Positions 43,139 to 53,691 of a stretch of DNA of 64,000 bases are shown here, in pieces (positions within the stretch are counted from its first letter, which is position 1; each line of letters opens with the position of its first letter). The notes below the pieces were generated by a model that saw only the letters and a list, made by a program, of their open reading frames with translations, had not been told where the DNA came from and searched no databases. The stretch comes from Burkholderiales bacterium. GTDB lineage: Bacteria > Pseudomonadota > Gammaproteobacteria > Burkholderiales > Burkholderiaceae_C. The position numbers and the translations under genes are program-made. The stretch spans positions 1-64,000 of the forward strand of contig JAIOOS010000006.1 of NCBI GenBank assembly GCA_021414305.1, written 5' to 3'.

Positions 43139-44260
43139 ATGGCCCATTGGCAGTATCACAACCCCGTCGCGGTGCACTTCGGCGCCGGCGTCCTCGAGAG
43201 CCTCCCTTCGGTCCTGCGCGGCAGGAGGGCGAGCATCGTCACGTTCCCCGAAGCAGAGGGCTTCGGCCTGCTGCCGCGGCTGAAGAAGCTGGTCGGCGCG
43301 TCGCTCGTCGGCGTGATCGACCAGACCCAGCCCAACCCCGACGTCGACGGCCTCGACGCGCTCTACCGCGCCTTCTGGCGCGAGCAGCGCGAGAGCGAGG
43401 TGATCGTCGCCGTCGGCGGCGGCAGCGCCCTCGACACCGCCAAGGCGCTGATGGTCGGCACCGAGAGCGGCGAGTTCGACGCCCTGGTCGCGCTGCTCGC
43501 CACCGGCAAGCCCTTCAAGCCGCATCGCGTGAAGACGCTGATCGCCGTGCCGACGACCTCGGGCACCGGCAGCGAGGTCACCGGCTGGGCGACGGTGTGG
43601 AACCGCGCCGCCGGCAAGAAGTATTCGCTGCACCTGCCCGAGACCTGGCCGGAGGCGGCGCTCGTCGACCCCGAGCTGACGCTCTCGCTGCCGGCCGGAC
43701 CGACGCTCGCCGCCGGGCTGGATGCGCTCTCGCACGCGCTCGAGTCGATCTGGAACATCAACGCCAATCCGGTATCCGACAACCACGCCGTCGCCGCCGC
43801 CCGCCTCGTGCTCGCGACCCTGCCGGCGCTGATGAAGAACATGGGCGACATCGAGCTGCGCCGGCGCATGGCGCTCGCCGCTCTGACGGCCGGCCTGGCC
43901 TTCTCCAACACCCGCACCGCGCTCGCCCACTCGATCTCCTACGACATGACGATGCACCACGGCCTGCCGCACGGCATCGCCTGCTCGTTCACGCTCGGCA
44001 TGGTGCTGCAGCGGGCGATCGGCAAGAGCGCCGAGCGCGACGCGGTGCTGGCGCGGGTGTTCGACGTGCCGCTGGCGCAGGCGCCGGCGGTGCTGCACGA
44101 CTTCCTCGAGGGCCTGGGCGTCAGCACCCGGTTCGAGAGCTACGGCGTGACCGAGGCCGAATCGGCGCGCATGATCACGAACGCGCTCGACGGCGTGCGC
44201 GGCAAGAACTTCATCGGCGTCGCCAGCGGCGCCGCAACGACATCAGGAGTCACAGCATGA
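43139..44260 (+). CDS. Phosphonate-associated iron-containing alcohol dehydrogenase
   Basis: A 373-residue group III (Fe) alcohol dehydrogenase of the type linked to phosphonate operons. Cofactor loop: VIVAVGGGSALDTAKALM; metal region LDALSHALESIWN and MHHGLPHGIACSF. The start ATG at 43139 has AAGGA 8 nt upstream; a GTG at 43112 overlapping the phnA stop is an alternative. It would oxidise 2-hydroxyethylphosphonate to phosphonoacetaldehyde or do the reverse (inference from family reports and position). Its stop overlaps phnY. Confidence 0.9.
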   Translation: MAHWQYHNPVAVHFGAGVLESLPSVLRGRRASIVTFPEAEGFGLLPRLKKLVGASLVGVIDQTQPNPDVDGLDALYRAFWREQRESEVIVAVGGGSALDTAKALMVGTESGEFDALVALLATGKPFKPHRVKTLIAVPTTSGTGSEVTGWATVWNRAAGKKYSLHLPETWPEAALVDPELTLSLPAGPTLAAGLDALSHALESIWNINANPVSDNHAVAAARLVLATLPALMKNMGDIELRRRMALAALTAGLAFSNTRTALAHSISYDMTMHHGLPHGIACSFTLGMVLQRAIGKSAERDAVLARVFDVPLAQAPAVLHDFLEGLGVSTRFESYGVTEAESARMITNALDGVRGKNFIGVASGAATTSGVTA

Positions 44261-45693
44261 ACGCCAGAGACCTGCGCCGCGAGGCGATGCGCATCGGCGG
44301 AGAACTCGTCCACCGCGACCGCGTGATCGAGGTCTTCAACCCCTACACCGAGCAGCTCATCGGCACCGTGCCGAAGGCGACGGTCGAGGACGTGAAGCGC
44401 GCCTTCTCGATCGCCAAGGCCTACAAGAGCAAGCTCACCCGCTACGAGCGCGCGGCGATCATGCGCAAGGCCTCGGCGATCGTCGCCAGCCGCGCCGAGG
44501 AGCTCGCTGACCTCATCACCGCCGAGAGCGGCCTGTGCAAGAAGGATTCGATCTACGAGATCGGCCGCGTCAGCGACGTGCTGGTCTACGGCGCCAGCGA
44601 GGCGCTCAAGGACGACGGCCAGATCTTTTCCTGCGACCTCACGCCGCACGGCAAGAAGCGCCGCGTCTACACCCAGCGCGATCCGCTGCTCGGCGTGATC
44701 AGCGCGATCACGCCGTTCAACCACCCGATGAACCAGGTGGCGCACAAGGTCGTGCCTTCGATCGTCACCAACAACCGGATGGTGCTCAAGCCTTCGGAGA
44801 AGGTGCCGTTCTCGGCGATCGTCCTTGCCGACATCCTCTACGAGGCGGGCCTCCCGCCCGAGATGTACCAGGTGGTCACCGGCGACCCGAAGGAGATCGC
44901 CGACGAGCTGATCACCAACGAGCACGTGGACCTCGTCACGTTCACCGGCGGCGTGGCGATCGGCAAGTACATCGCCTCGAAGGCGGGCTACCGGCGCATG
45001 GTGCTCGAGCTCGGCGGCAACGACCCGATCATCGTCATGGAAGACGCCGACCTCGAGGAGGCGGCGACGCTCGCCACCGCCGGCTCGTACAAGAACTCGG
45101 GCCAGCGCTGCACCGCGATCAAGCGGATGCTGGTGCAGCGCTCGGTCGCCGACCGCTTCGTCGAGCTGCTGGTCGCCAAGACCAGGGCCTGGACCCACGG
45201 CGACCCGATGGACGCGAAGCTCGACATGGGCACGGTGGTCGACGAGGCCGCGGCGCGCTACTGCGAAGACAAGGTCAACGAGGCGGTGGCGCGCGGCGCG
45301 AAGCTCCTCGTCGGCAACCAGCGGCGCGGCGCGCTCTACTCGCCGACCGTGGTCGATCACGTCACCCAGGACATGCCGCTGGTGCTGCAGGAGACCTTCG
45401 GCCCCGTGTCGCCGGTGATCCGCTTCGACACGATCGACGATGCGATCCGGCTTTCCAACTCCACCGCCTTCGGTCTCTCGTCGGCGGTGTGCACCAACCG
45501 GCTCGATTACATCTCGCGCTTCGTCTCCGAGCTCGAGGTGGGCTCGGTCAACATCCGCGAGGTGCCGGGCTACCGACTGGAGCTCACGCCCTTCGGCGGC
45601 ATCAAGGACTCGGGCCTGGGCTACAAGGAAGGCGTGCAGGAAGCGGTGAAGAGCTTCACCAACATCAAGACCTACTCGCTGCCCTGGGTTTGA
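44257..45693 (+). CDS. phnY: Phosphonoacetaldehyde dehydrogenase
   Basis: An NAD-dependent aldehyde dehydrogenase, 478 residues, that oxidises phosphonoacetaldehyde to phosphonoacetate, the PhnA substrate. Catalytic Cys285 is in NSGQRCTAIKR, Glu251 in VLELGGND, and Asn155 in ITPFNHPMN. The ATG at 44257 overlaps the previous stop (ATGA) and has AGGAG 8 nt upstream. With PhnA and the Fe-dehydrogenase it completes a route from a C2 phosphonate to acetate plus phosphate. Confidence 0.94.
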   Translation: MNARDLRREAMRIGGELVHRDRVIEVFNPYTEQLIGTVPKATVEDVKRAFSIAKAYKSKLTRYERAAIMRKASAIVASRAEELADLITAESGLCKKDSIYEIGRVSDVLVYGASEALKDDGQIFSCDLTPHGKKRRVYTQRDPLLGVISAITPFNHPMNQVAHKVVPSIVTNNRMVLKPSEKVPFSAIVLADILYEAGLPPEMYQVVTGDPKEIADELITNEHVDLVTFTGGVAIGKYIASKAGYRRMVLELGGNDPIIVMEDADLEEAATLATAGSYKNSGQRCTAIKRMLVQRSVADRFVELLVAKTRAWTHGDPMDAKLDMGTVVDEAAARYCEDKVNEAVARGAKLLVGNQRRGALYSPTVVDHVTQDMPLVLQETFGPVSPVIRFDTIDDAIRLSNSTAFGLSSAVCTNRLDYISRFVSELEVGSVNIREVPGYRLELTPFGGIKDSGLGYKEGVQEAVKSFTNIKTYSLPWV

Positions 45694-46721
45694 GCGCGGC
45701 GCAAGCAGACCCTTACCCCGGCCCTCTCCCGCGAGCGGGAGAGGGAGCCAGTCGGCGCCTCTCGACCTTCGCCTTCCTGCACCCGATCGAACCGGCGCAG
45801 CTGCAGGTCTACCTCGACGCCTTCCCCGGCGTCGAGTTCCTGCAGCTCGATGGCGACGCACTGCCGCAAGGGCTGGAGCGAGCCCAGGCGGGCGCGATCT
45901 CGTGGGTCGGGCCGCCGGTCGACGACATCCTCGCGGCGGGGCGAAGCCTGCAGTGGCTTCACCAGCGCGGTGCCGGCATCGACCGGATCGCGACGCCCGC
46001 GCTGGTGGCGAGCGACGTGCTGCTCACCAACGGCAGCGGCAACCACGCGATCAACATCGCCGAGCACGTGCTCGGCCTGATGCTCGCCTTCGCCCGCCAG
46101 TTCCCGGCGCTGCTGCGGGCGCAGGGCGAGCGGCGATGGACGCCGCCGGCGGCCGGGTCGCTGTTCGAGCTCTCCGGGCAGACGCTCGCCGTCATCGGCG
46201 CCGGCGCGCTCGGCTGCGCCGTCGCCGAGCGCGCCGCCGCCTTCGGCATGCGGGTGCATGGCGTGCGCCGCTCGCCGGCGAGCGAGCCGCCGCCGGGGTT
46301 CGTGGCAATGGCGGCGATGGACGCGCTCGACGGCGTGTTGCGCGAGGCCGACCACGTGGTCATCACCCTGCCCCTCACCGCGGAGACGCGCGGCCTGTTC
46401 TCGACCGCGCGCATCGCAGCGATGAAGCCGGGCGCGCACCTCTACAACGTCGGCCGCGGCGCGATCGTCGACCAGGGCGCCCTGCTCGAAGCGCTGCGCG
46501 CCGGCCACCTCGCGGGCGCCGGGCTCGACGTCACCGACCCCGAGCCGCTGCCCGCCGACTCTCCGCTCTGGGCCGAGCCGGGGGTCGTGATCACCGCGCA
46601 CTCGTCCGGCCTCACGCCGCGCTCGTACGCGCGCTACCAGGCCTTGCTGCTCGACAACCTCGGCCGCTTCATGCGCGGCGAGGAGCTGCTCAACCTCGTC
46701 GACAAGCGGCGCGGCTACTGA
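45690..46721 (+). CDS. D-isomer specific 2-hydroxyacid dehydrogenase with repeat-encoded N-terminus
   Basis: A 343-residue NAD-dependent dehydrogenase. Nucleotide loop: LAVIGAGALGCAVAERAAAFGM; catalytic Arg in YNVGRGAIVDQ, Glu in VTDPEPLP, and His in ITAHSSG. The core starts near FAFLHPIEPAQLQ. No ATG or GTG occurs before the core. The only usable start is a TTG at 45690 overlapping the phnY stop (TTGA), after which residues DPYPGPLPRAGEG are encoded by the CCCTCTCCC repeat. Probably translated with the phosphonate operon, but a link to phosphonates is not evident. Confidence 0.83.
   Translation: MSAAQADPYPGPLPRAGEGASRRLSTFAFLHPIEPAQLQVYLDAFPGVEFLQLDGDALPQGLERAQAGAISWVGPPVDDILAAGRSLQWLHQRGAGIDRIATPALVASDVLLTNGSGNHAINIAEHVLGLMLAFARQFPALLRAQGERRWTPPAAGSLFELSGQTLAVIGAGALGCAVAERAAAFGMRVHGVRRSPASEPPPGFVAMAAMDALDGVLREADHVVITLPLTAETRGLFSTARIAAMKPGAHLYNVGRGAIVDQGALLEALRAGHLAGAGLDVTDPEPLPADSPLWAEPGVVITAHSSGLTPRSYARYQALLLDNLGRFMRGEELLNLVDKRRGY
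45713..45745. repeat. REP-like CCCTCTCCC palindrome
   Basis: Forward copy of the same element as at 5820-5913: ACCC-TTACCCCGGCCCTCTCCC followed by GC-GA-GC and GGGAGAGGG, forming a stem of ten or more base pairs (45722-45745). It lies inside the 5' end of the 2-hydroxyacid dehydrogenase frame. Confidence 0.8.
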
Positions 46722-46742
46722 CGATCCGGGCCGCGGCGCGAC

Positions 46743-47408
46743 TCACTTCTTCGATGCAGCCGCCGGGGCCGGCGGCAGCGGCGCCGGCACCCGGTTCTTC
46801 ACCGCCGGAATCGCCCGCAGGTAGGCGAAGATCGCGTCGAGGTCGGCGTCGTTGAAGTGCTTGTAGGCCGGGATCGGCATCGGCGGCAGCACCTCGCGGC
46901 CGCCGCCCAGGTGCTTGCCGGTGCGCATGGTGTCGGCGAACTGCCGGGCGGTCCAGCCGCCGAGCCCGGTCTCGACGTCGGGCGTGAGGTTGGCGGTGAA
47001 GCTCACGCCCCACGGCCCGGACCAGGCCGTGTTGGTCGCCGACACCACCACCGTCCAGGGGCCCGCAGGCAGCTTCGGCGCCGGCGGCATCGCCAGCGAC
47101 TGCGGATGGCCCGAGAGCAGGCGGCTGGCGTCGGGCTCGGGCCCGTTCTTGCCGATCTTCCACGGCGTGTGGCAGTCGCCGCAGCCGCCGGTGTTGACCA
47201 GGTACTGGCCGCGCAGCACCCGGTCGACCACCGGCGCGGGCGTGATCGGCGTTGCGACACCGCCGGCGGGCACCCGCTCGATAACGGGTGGCGGCAGGGG
47301 CGCCTTGGCCGGCGCGTCGGCGGCGGCCGACAGACCGGACACGGCGAGGCCGAGCACGGCGAAGGCAAACGGCAGCGTCGCGGAGATCGTGGCGACGGGT
47401 CGGATCAT
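46743..47408 (-). CDS. Periplasmic c-type cytochrome
   Basis: A 221-residue exported monohaem cytochrome. A signal peptide about 1-30 (FAFAVLGLAVSGLSAAADA) precedes haem motif C76-G-D-C79-H80 in NTGGCGDCHTPW. The likely axial methionine lies in VLPPMPIPAYKHF. It resembles the cytochrome subunits of membrane alcohol/aldehyde or isoquinoline dehydrogenases, or stand-alone cytochromes; no dehydrogenase partner is adjacent. Convergent with the 2-hydroxyacid dehydrogenase (21-nt gap). Confidence 0.88.
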   Translation of the reverse strand: MIRPVATISATLPFAFAVLGLAVSGLSAAADAPAKAPLPPPVIERVPAGGVATPITPAPVVDRVLRGQYLVNTGGCGDCHTPWKIGKNGPEPDASRLLSGHPQSLAMPPAPKLPAGPWTVVVSATNTAWSGPWGVSFTANLTPDVETGLGGWTARQFADTMRTGKHLGGGREVLPPMPIPAYKHFNDADLDAIFAYLRAIPAVKNRVPAPLPPAPAAASKK

Positions 47409-47452
47409 GATCGGAGCTCCTTCGTTCGAGATTGGGACAAGGGGTTCGCGGC

Positions 47453-48058
47453 TCAGGTCGCCGCGTCGGGCTTGCTCGCGGCCTGCACCAGGGCGCGAAT
47501 CGCCCAGCGCTTGACCTTGCGGGCCTCGGCGTCGTCGAGCTGCAGCACGTCCTTGAAGACGATCAGCGACTCGGTGCCGATGACCAGGGCGAGCGCGCGG
47601 GTCAGCATGCGCAGATCGGCGGGCCGGAAGCGATCGCGCGCCGGCGCCAGCGCCGCCTCGATCAGGGGCGTGCGCCGGTTCTGCCGCGGCGGCAGCTCGC
47701 TGCCCTCGTCGCGCTGCAGCGTGTGCACCAGCATCATCCGAAGCTGCGCCTCGTTGGCGACGATCATGTCGTGCATCGCCGTGTCGACGCGCTGCAGGCG
47801 GGCCACCGGGTCGTCGGGCGAGGCGTCGCGCAGCACGTCTTCGGCCACCGGCGCCGCCATGTCGAGCGAAGCTTCGACGAGCAGCGCCTCGACGCCCGGG
47901 AAGTAGCGATAGGCGGTGGCCCGCGACACCATCGCCTCTTCGGCGATCTGTTCGAGGTCGGGCTTCCTGCCCTGCTTCATCAGCCGCGACGCCGCCTGCA
48001 GCAGGTCCTTGCGGGTGCGGCGCTTCTGGTTGTGCCGGTCTGACGTTTCGCCGGCCAT
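47453..48058 (-). CDS. TetR-family transcriptional regulator
   Basis: A 201-residue repressor. N-terminal helix-turn-helix: KRRTRKDLLQAASRLMKQG, LEQIAEEAMVSRATAYRYFPGVEALLVEA. The C-terminal half is helical and ligand-binding. It is the second gene after the SnoaL-like gene; its ATG comes 1 nt after the stop that the SnoaL frame would have if intact. A near-perfect 16-bp palindrome within the shared promoter is its likely operator, implying autorepression. Ligand unknown. Confidence 0.9.
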   Translation of the reverse strand: MAGETSDRHNQKRRTRKDLLQAASRLMKQGRKPDLEQIAEEAMVSRATAYRYFPGVEALLVEASLDMAAPVAEDVLRDASPDDPVARLQRVDTAMHDMIVANEAQLRMMLVHTLQRDEGSELPPRQNRRTPLIEAALAPARDRFRPADLRMLTRALALVIGTESLIVFKDVLQLDDAEARKVKRWAIRALVQAASKPDAAT

Positions 48059-48059
48059 G

Positions 48060-48481
48060 TCAGTCCTGCGGAAGCTGCTGCATCACGGCGCCGAGATCGA
48101 TCCACACGTTCTCGCGCCGGATCGCCCGCTGGCGGCGAACTCGACGACGTGCAGCAGACGGAACTCGAGCGGCCGGTCCTTGCCTTCGAGGCCGAACGGC
48201 CGGCCCGGCGCCTTGCCGCGCCAGAGCGACTCGTCGACGAGGAAGCCTTCGCCGTAGAGACGTTTCCTGCTCTCGACCCGGCTCTCGGCGAGATCCTGGA
48301 ACAGGGCCTCGTAGAACGGACGGGCGGCCTCGCGGCCCCGCGTCGGCCCGCCCGGCCAGCCGACGATGTCGTGCTCGACATCCTCGGCCAGGGTGGCCAG
48401 CACGCCCTCGACGTCGTCGCGGGCCTCGAAGTCGAAGTGCTCGTCGATCCGGCGGTCCATCTCCCTGGGGGTCATTGCCAT
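48060..48481 (-). pseudogene. SnoaL-like protein gene with 1-nt frameshift
   Basis: The frame from ATG 48481 encodes a SnoaL/NTF2-like fold (MAMTPREMDRRIDEHFDFEA, DVEHDIVGWPGGPTRGREAARPFYEALF, LEFRLLHVVEFAASGR) but then changes to SGARTCGSISAP and stops at 48083. The +1 frame beginning at about 48124 continues with a normal family ending, IRRENVWIDLGAVMQQLPQD, and stops at 48060, right before the TetR start. One missing base near 48123-48126 explains it. It may be a real mutation or a sequencing or assembly error; the first ~117 residues are intact. Confidence 0.8.
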
Positions 48482-48517
48482 GGTCGGATCCCTCGTCCGT
48501 CTGTTGAGATGGCAGTG

Positions 48518-48546
48518 ATCTTAGTGAGACTCGATTCTCATGTCAA
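48518..48546 (-). promoter_or_regulatory. Promoter with embedded TetR operator for SnoaL-tetR
   Basis: Read on the minus strand: TTGACA (48546-48541), exactly 17 nt spacer, then TAAGAT (48523-48518) as the -10. The spacer holds TGAGAATCGAGTCTCA (48540-48525), a 16-bp palindrome matching its own reverse complement at 14 positions. Binding there would block the polymerase, consistent with repression by the TetR protein in this operon. Confidence 0.75.
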
Positions 48547-48579
48547 TACCGTGGTCTTGTAAAGAAAATCCGGTCGCGG

Positions 48580-50577
<1,998 letters not shown>

Positions 50578-50585
50578 GCTCGCCC

Positions 50586-52193
50586 TTACATCCGGAACAC
50601 GCCGAACTTCGTCGCCGGGATCGGCGCGTTCAGCGTCGCCGCGAGCGAGAGGCCGAGCACGCGACGCGTATCGGCCGGGTCGACGACGCCGTCGTCCCAG
50701 AGCCGGGCGCTCGCGTAGTAGGGGTGGCCCTGGTGCTCGTACTGCTCGAGCAGCGGTGCCTTGAAGGCGCGCTCTTCTTCGGCCGACCACGAGCCGCCGC
50801 GCGCCTCGATGCCATCGCGCTTCACGGTGGCGAGCACCGCCGAGGCCTGCTCGCCGCCCATGACGCTGATGCGCGCGTTCGGCCACATCCAGAGGAACCG
50901 CGGCGAATAGGCGCGGCCGCACATGCCGTAGTTGCCGGCGCCGAACGAGCCGCCGATCAGCACCGTGAGCTTGGGCACCTGCGCCGTGGCGACCGCGGTG
51001 ACCATCTTGGCGCCGTCGCGGGCGATGCCGGCGTTCTCGACCTTCTTGCCGACCATGAAGCCGGTGATGTTCTGCAGGAACAGCAGCGGCACGCGCCGCT
51101 CGCAGCAAAGCTCGATGAAGTGCGCGCCCTTCTGCGCCGACTCGCTGAACAGGATCCCGTTGTTGGCGATGATGCCGACCGGCATGCCGTAGATCCGGGC
51201 GAAGCCGGTGACCAGGGTGGCGCCGTAGCGCGCCTTGAACTCGTCGAGCCGCGAGCCGTCGACGATGCGGGCGATGACCTCGCGCACGTCGTAGGGCTTC
51301 CTCGTGTCCTTGGGGATGACGCCGTAGATCTCCTTCGGGTCGTAGAGCGGCTCCTCGCTGGACTCGAGCGTCACGGCCTGCGGCTTCGTGCGGTTGAGGC
51401 TGGCGACGATGCGCCGGGCGATCGCCAGGGCATGCCGGTCGTCGTCGGCGAGGTGGTCGGCCACGCCCGAGAGGCGCGTGTGCACGTCGCCGCCGCCGAG
51501 CTCCTCGGCGCTGACGATCTCGCCGATGGCGGCCTTCACCAGCGGCGGGCCGCCGAGGAATATCGTGCCCTGGTTCTTGACGATGACGGTCTCGTCGCTC
51601 ATCGCCGGCACGTAGGCGCCGCCTGCGGTGCACGAGCCCATCACGACGGCGATCTGGGCGATGCCCTGGGCGCTCATGTTGGCCTGGTTGAAGAAGATCC
51701 GGCCGAAGTGCTCGCGGTCGGGAAAGACCTCGTCCTGCCGCGGCAGGAAGGCGCCGCCGGAATCGACGAGGTAGATGCACGGCAGCCGGTTCTGCATCGC
51801 GATTTCCTGCGCGCGCAGATGCTTCTTCACCGTCATCGGGTAGTAGGTGCCGCCCTTCACCGTCGCGTCGTTGGCGACGATCATGCATTCCTGGCCCTGG
51901 ACCCGGCCGATGCCGGCGATCATGCCGGCCGCCGGCGCCTCGCCGTCGTACATGCCGAAGGCGGCGAGCTGGCCGATCTCGAGAAACGGCGAGCCCGGAT
52001 CGAGCAGGCCGTCGACACGCTCGCGCGGCAGCAGCTTGCCGCGCGACACGTGGCGCTCGCGCGACTTGGCGTCGCCGCCGAGCGCAATCTCGCCGGCCCG
52101 GGCGCGCAGGTCGTCGACCTGGCCTTGCAGGAAGGCGGCATTGGCCTTGAAATCCTCCGAGCGCGGGTCGATGCGTGACTTCAACGCGGGCAT
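50586..52193 (-). CDS. mccB: 3-methylcrotonyl-CoA carboxylase carboxyltransferase (beta) subunit
   Basis: Carboxyltransferase that moves CO2 from biotin to 3-methylcrotonyl-CoA, 535 residues. Typical MccB features are [59 protein letters not shown] and [35 protein letters not shown]. This set separates it from propionyl- and acetyl-CoA carboxylases. ATG 52193 starts the conserved [15 protein letters not shown]. The 226 bp upstream, divergent to a small plus-strand gene, contain no other gene. Confidence 0.94.
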   Translation of the reverse strand: MPALKSRIDPRSEDFKANAAFLQGQVDDLRARAGEIALGGDAKSRERHVSRGKLLPRERVDGLLDPGSPFLEIGQLAAFGMYDGEAPAAGMIAGIGRVQGQECMIVANDATVKGGTYYPMTVKKHLRAQEIAMQNRLPCIYLVDSGGAFLPRQDEVFPDREHFGRIFFNQANMSAQGIAQIAVVMGSCTAGGAYVPAMSDETVIVKNQGTIFLGGPPLVKAAIGEIVSAEELGGGDVHTRLSGVADHLADDDRHALAIARRIVASLNRTKPQAVTLESSEEPLYDPKEIYGVIPKDTRKPYDVREVIARIVDGSRLDEFKARYGATLVTGFARIYGMPVGIIANNGILFSESAQKGAHFIELCCERRVPLLFLQNITGFMVGKKVENAGIARDGAKMVTAVATAQVPKLTVLIGGSFGAGNYGMCGRAYSPRFLWMWPNARISVMGGEQASAVLATVKRDGIEARGGSWSAEEERAFKAPLLEQYEHQGHPYYASARLWDDGVVDPADTRRVLGLSLAATLNAPIPATKFGVFRM

Positions 52194-52419
52194 GGTCTCC
52201 AGCTTTGTCGTTGTTGTTCCGGAACCGGAGCTTAACGGGCCGCCGTCAGGCCCCGGCAAACCCGTGCAAGCTCGCCGAGGGCGTAGGCCTCCTCCGACGC
52301 GCGACCGGCCCGTTCCGTCGGGACAGACCGCCGCCGTCCGACGCGGCACGCGCAGACGCGGGGTTACGGTGAGGCATGGCCGCAATGCGGTCCTTCCCCG
52401 AACACTCCAAGGAGACCCC

Positions 52420-52701
52420 ATGGACGACACCACCGTGCAAACCGACACCGCCCGCGAGCAAGCCTACTGGCGTTCGCACTACCGCAACCGCTCGTACGTC
52501 GCGCAGGACGACAGCTACGACGACTACGGGCCGGCCTTCGGCTACGGCATCGACGCCCACGGGCGACGTGACGGCCGACGCTTCGAGGACATGGAGTCGG
52601 AGCTGGCGCGCGACTGGGACCAGTTCAAGGGCCAGTCGAGGCTGACCTGGGAGCGCGCCAAGAGCGCCGTTCGCGACGCCTGGAATCGCCTCACCGATTG
52701 A
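52420..52701 (+). CDS. Small hydrophilic protein with WxxxKxAVRDAW tail
   Basis: A 93-residue, Asp/Arg/Tyr-rich soluble protein: [20 protein letters not shown], then [20 protein letters not shown] and the helix [31 protein letters not shown]. The ending resembles the C-termini of small stress-related Burkholderiales proteins and, loosely, CsbD. AAGGAG lies 6 nt before the ATG. Function unknown. Confidence 0.72.
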   Translation: MDDTTVQTDTAREQAYWRSHYRNRSYVAQDDSYDDYGPAFGYGIDAHGRRDGRRFEDMESELARDWDQFKGQSRLTWERAKSAVRDAWNRLTD

Positions 52702-52787
52702 CTCTGCGACAGGCCGGGCGGGGCGCTGCGGCGCCCTGCTCGCGCTGGCGCTCGTGCGGCTGCCGCTTGACGAGCGAAGGACCGTGG

Positions 52788-52818
52788 GTTACCGTCTGGA
52801 TACGTAACTCACTGGTTA
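52788..52818 (+). promoter_or_regulatory. Candidate ArsR-family operator
   Basis: Three related half-sites precede the ArsR gene: GTTAC (52788), GTAAC (52804) and GGTTA (52814). GTTAC-N11-GTAAC and TAAC-N6-GTTA are inverted pairs. The A/T-rich TTATATATA next to the start could be the -10 region or part of a short leader. Autoregulation is inferred. Confidence 0.4.
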
Positions 52819-52823
52819 TATAT

Positions 52824-53204
52824 ATGCCCAGCGAAGACTCCCTGACGCTGACCTTCTCGGCCCTGGCCGACCCGACGCGCCGCGCCATCCTGCAGCGGCT
52901 CGCCTCGGGCCACGCCGTCGTCAAGGACATCGCGTTGCCTTTCGAGATGAGCTCGCCGGCCATCTCGAAGCATCTGCGCGTGCTCGAGCGGGCCGGCCTG
53001 GTGGAGCGGGGTCGCCACGCCCAGTGGCGGCCGCGCCGCCTGCTCGGCCCGCCGCTCAAGGAAGCCGCCGACTGGCTGCAGTCCTACCGCCCGTTCTGGG
53101 AAGCGCAGCTCGACCGGATGGAAGAAGCGCTGCAACGCATGAAGGCCGAAGAGCCACCCGACCCCGCCCCCCTTCAACCCCGCAAGCGCTCACCCCGCCC
53201 ATGA
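52824..53204 (+). CDS. ArsR-family transcriptional regulator
   Basis: A 126-residue winged-helix repressor: TFSALADPTRRAILQRLASG, then VKDIALPFEMSSPAISKHLRVLERAGLVERGRH and a C-terminal helix. There are no metal-binding cysteines, so it is of the non-metal type that commonly precedes SRPBCC genes. The start is ATG 52824. It heads an ArsR-SRPBCC-GST operon; the next gene begins 17 nt after its stop. The C-terminus is Pro/Arg-rich. Confidence 0.9.
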   Translation: MPSEDSLTLTFSALADPTRRAILQRLASGHAVVKDIALPFEMSSPAISKHLRVLERAGLVERGRHAQWRPRRLLGPPLKEAADWLQSYRPFWEAQLDRMEEALQRMKAEEPPDPAPLQPRKRSPRP

Positions 53205-53220
53205 CTGCCGAGGAATCACC

Positions 53221-53691
53221 ATGACCCCCATCGCCACCCCCGCCGATACCGAGCAGGCGCTCGTCCTTCGCCGCGTCTTCGACGCGCCGCCGCAAACCGT
53301 CTTTCGCCTCTGGTCCGACCCGGCCCGGGTCAAGGAGTGGTGGCATCCGAAAGACTTCACCACGCCCACCTTCGAGATGGACTTCCGCGAGGGCGGCGCC
53401 TATCGATACAGCATCCGCTCCGAGAAGAATCACGGCTGGGCGCACGGCGTCTATCGGGAGATCGATGCGCCGAACCGCCTGGTGATGAGCTTCCAGTGGG
53501 AAACCGGCGACGTCGCGCACGACCAGCCGACGCTGATCACGATCACATTCGAGGCCGAGGGCGAAGGCAAGACGCTGCTCACCTTCCGCCAGGAGCCCTT
53601 CAGCTCGGAAGGCGAGCGCCTCAGCCACGGCGCCGGCTGGGGCCAGGTGCTGGACGCCTTCGCCCAGGTGCTCGCGGGAGCGAACTCGTGA
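53221..53691 (+). CDS. SRPBCC (AHSA1-like) domain protein
   Basis: A 156-residue protein of the Aha1/START-like group: LVLRRVFDAPPQTVFRLWSDPARVKEWWHPKDF, MDFREGGAYRYSIRS, and the C-terminal helix GWGQVLDAFAQVLA. These partner ArsR repressors widely; their ligands are mostly unknown. Its ATG follows an AGGAATC site. The stop overlaps the GST-like start (GTGA). Confidence 0.9.
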   Translation: MTPIATPADTEQALVLRRVFDAPPQTVFRLWSDPARVKEWWHPKDFTTPTFEMDFREGGAYRYSIRSEKNHGWAHGVYREIDAPNRLVMSFQWETGDVAHDQPTLITITFEAEGEGKTLLTFRQEPFSSEGERLSHGAGWGQVLDAFAQVLAGANS

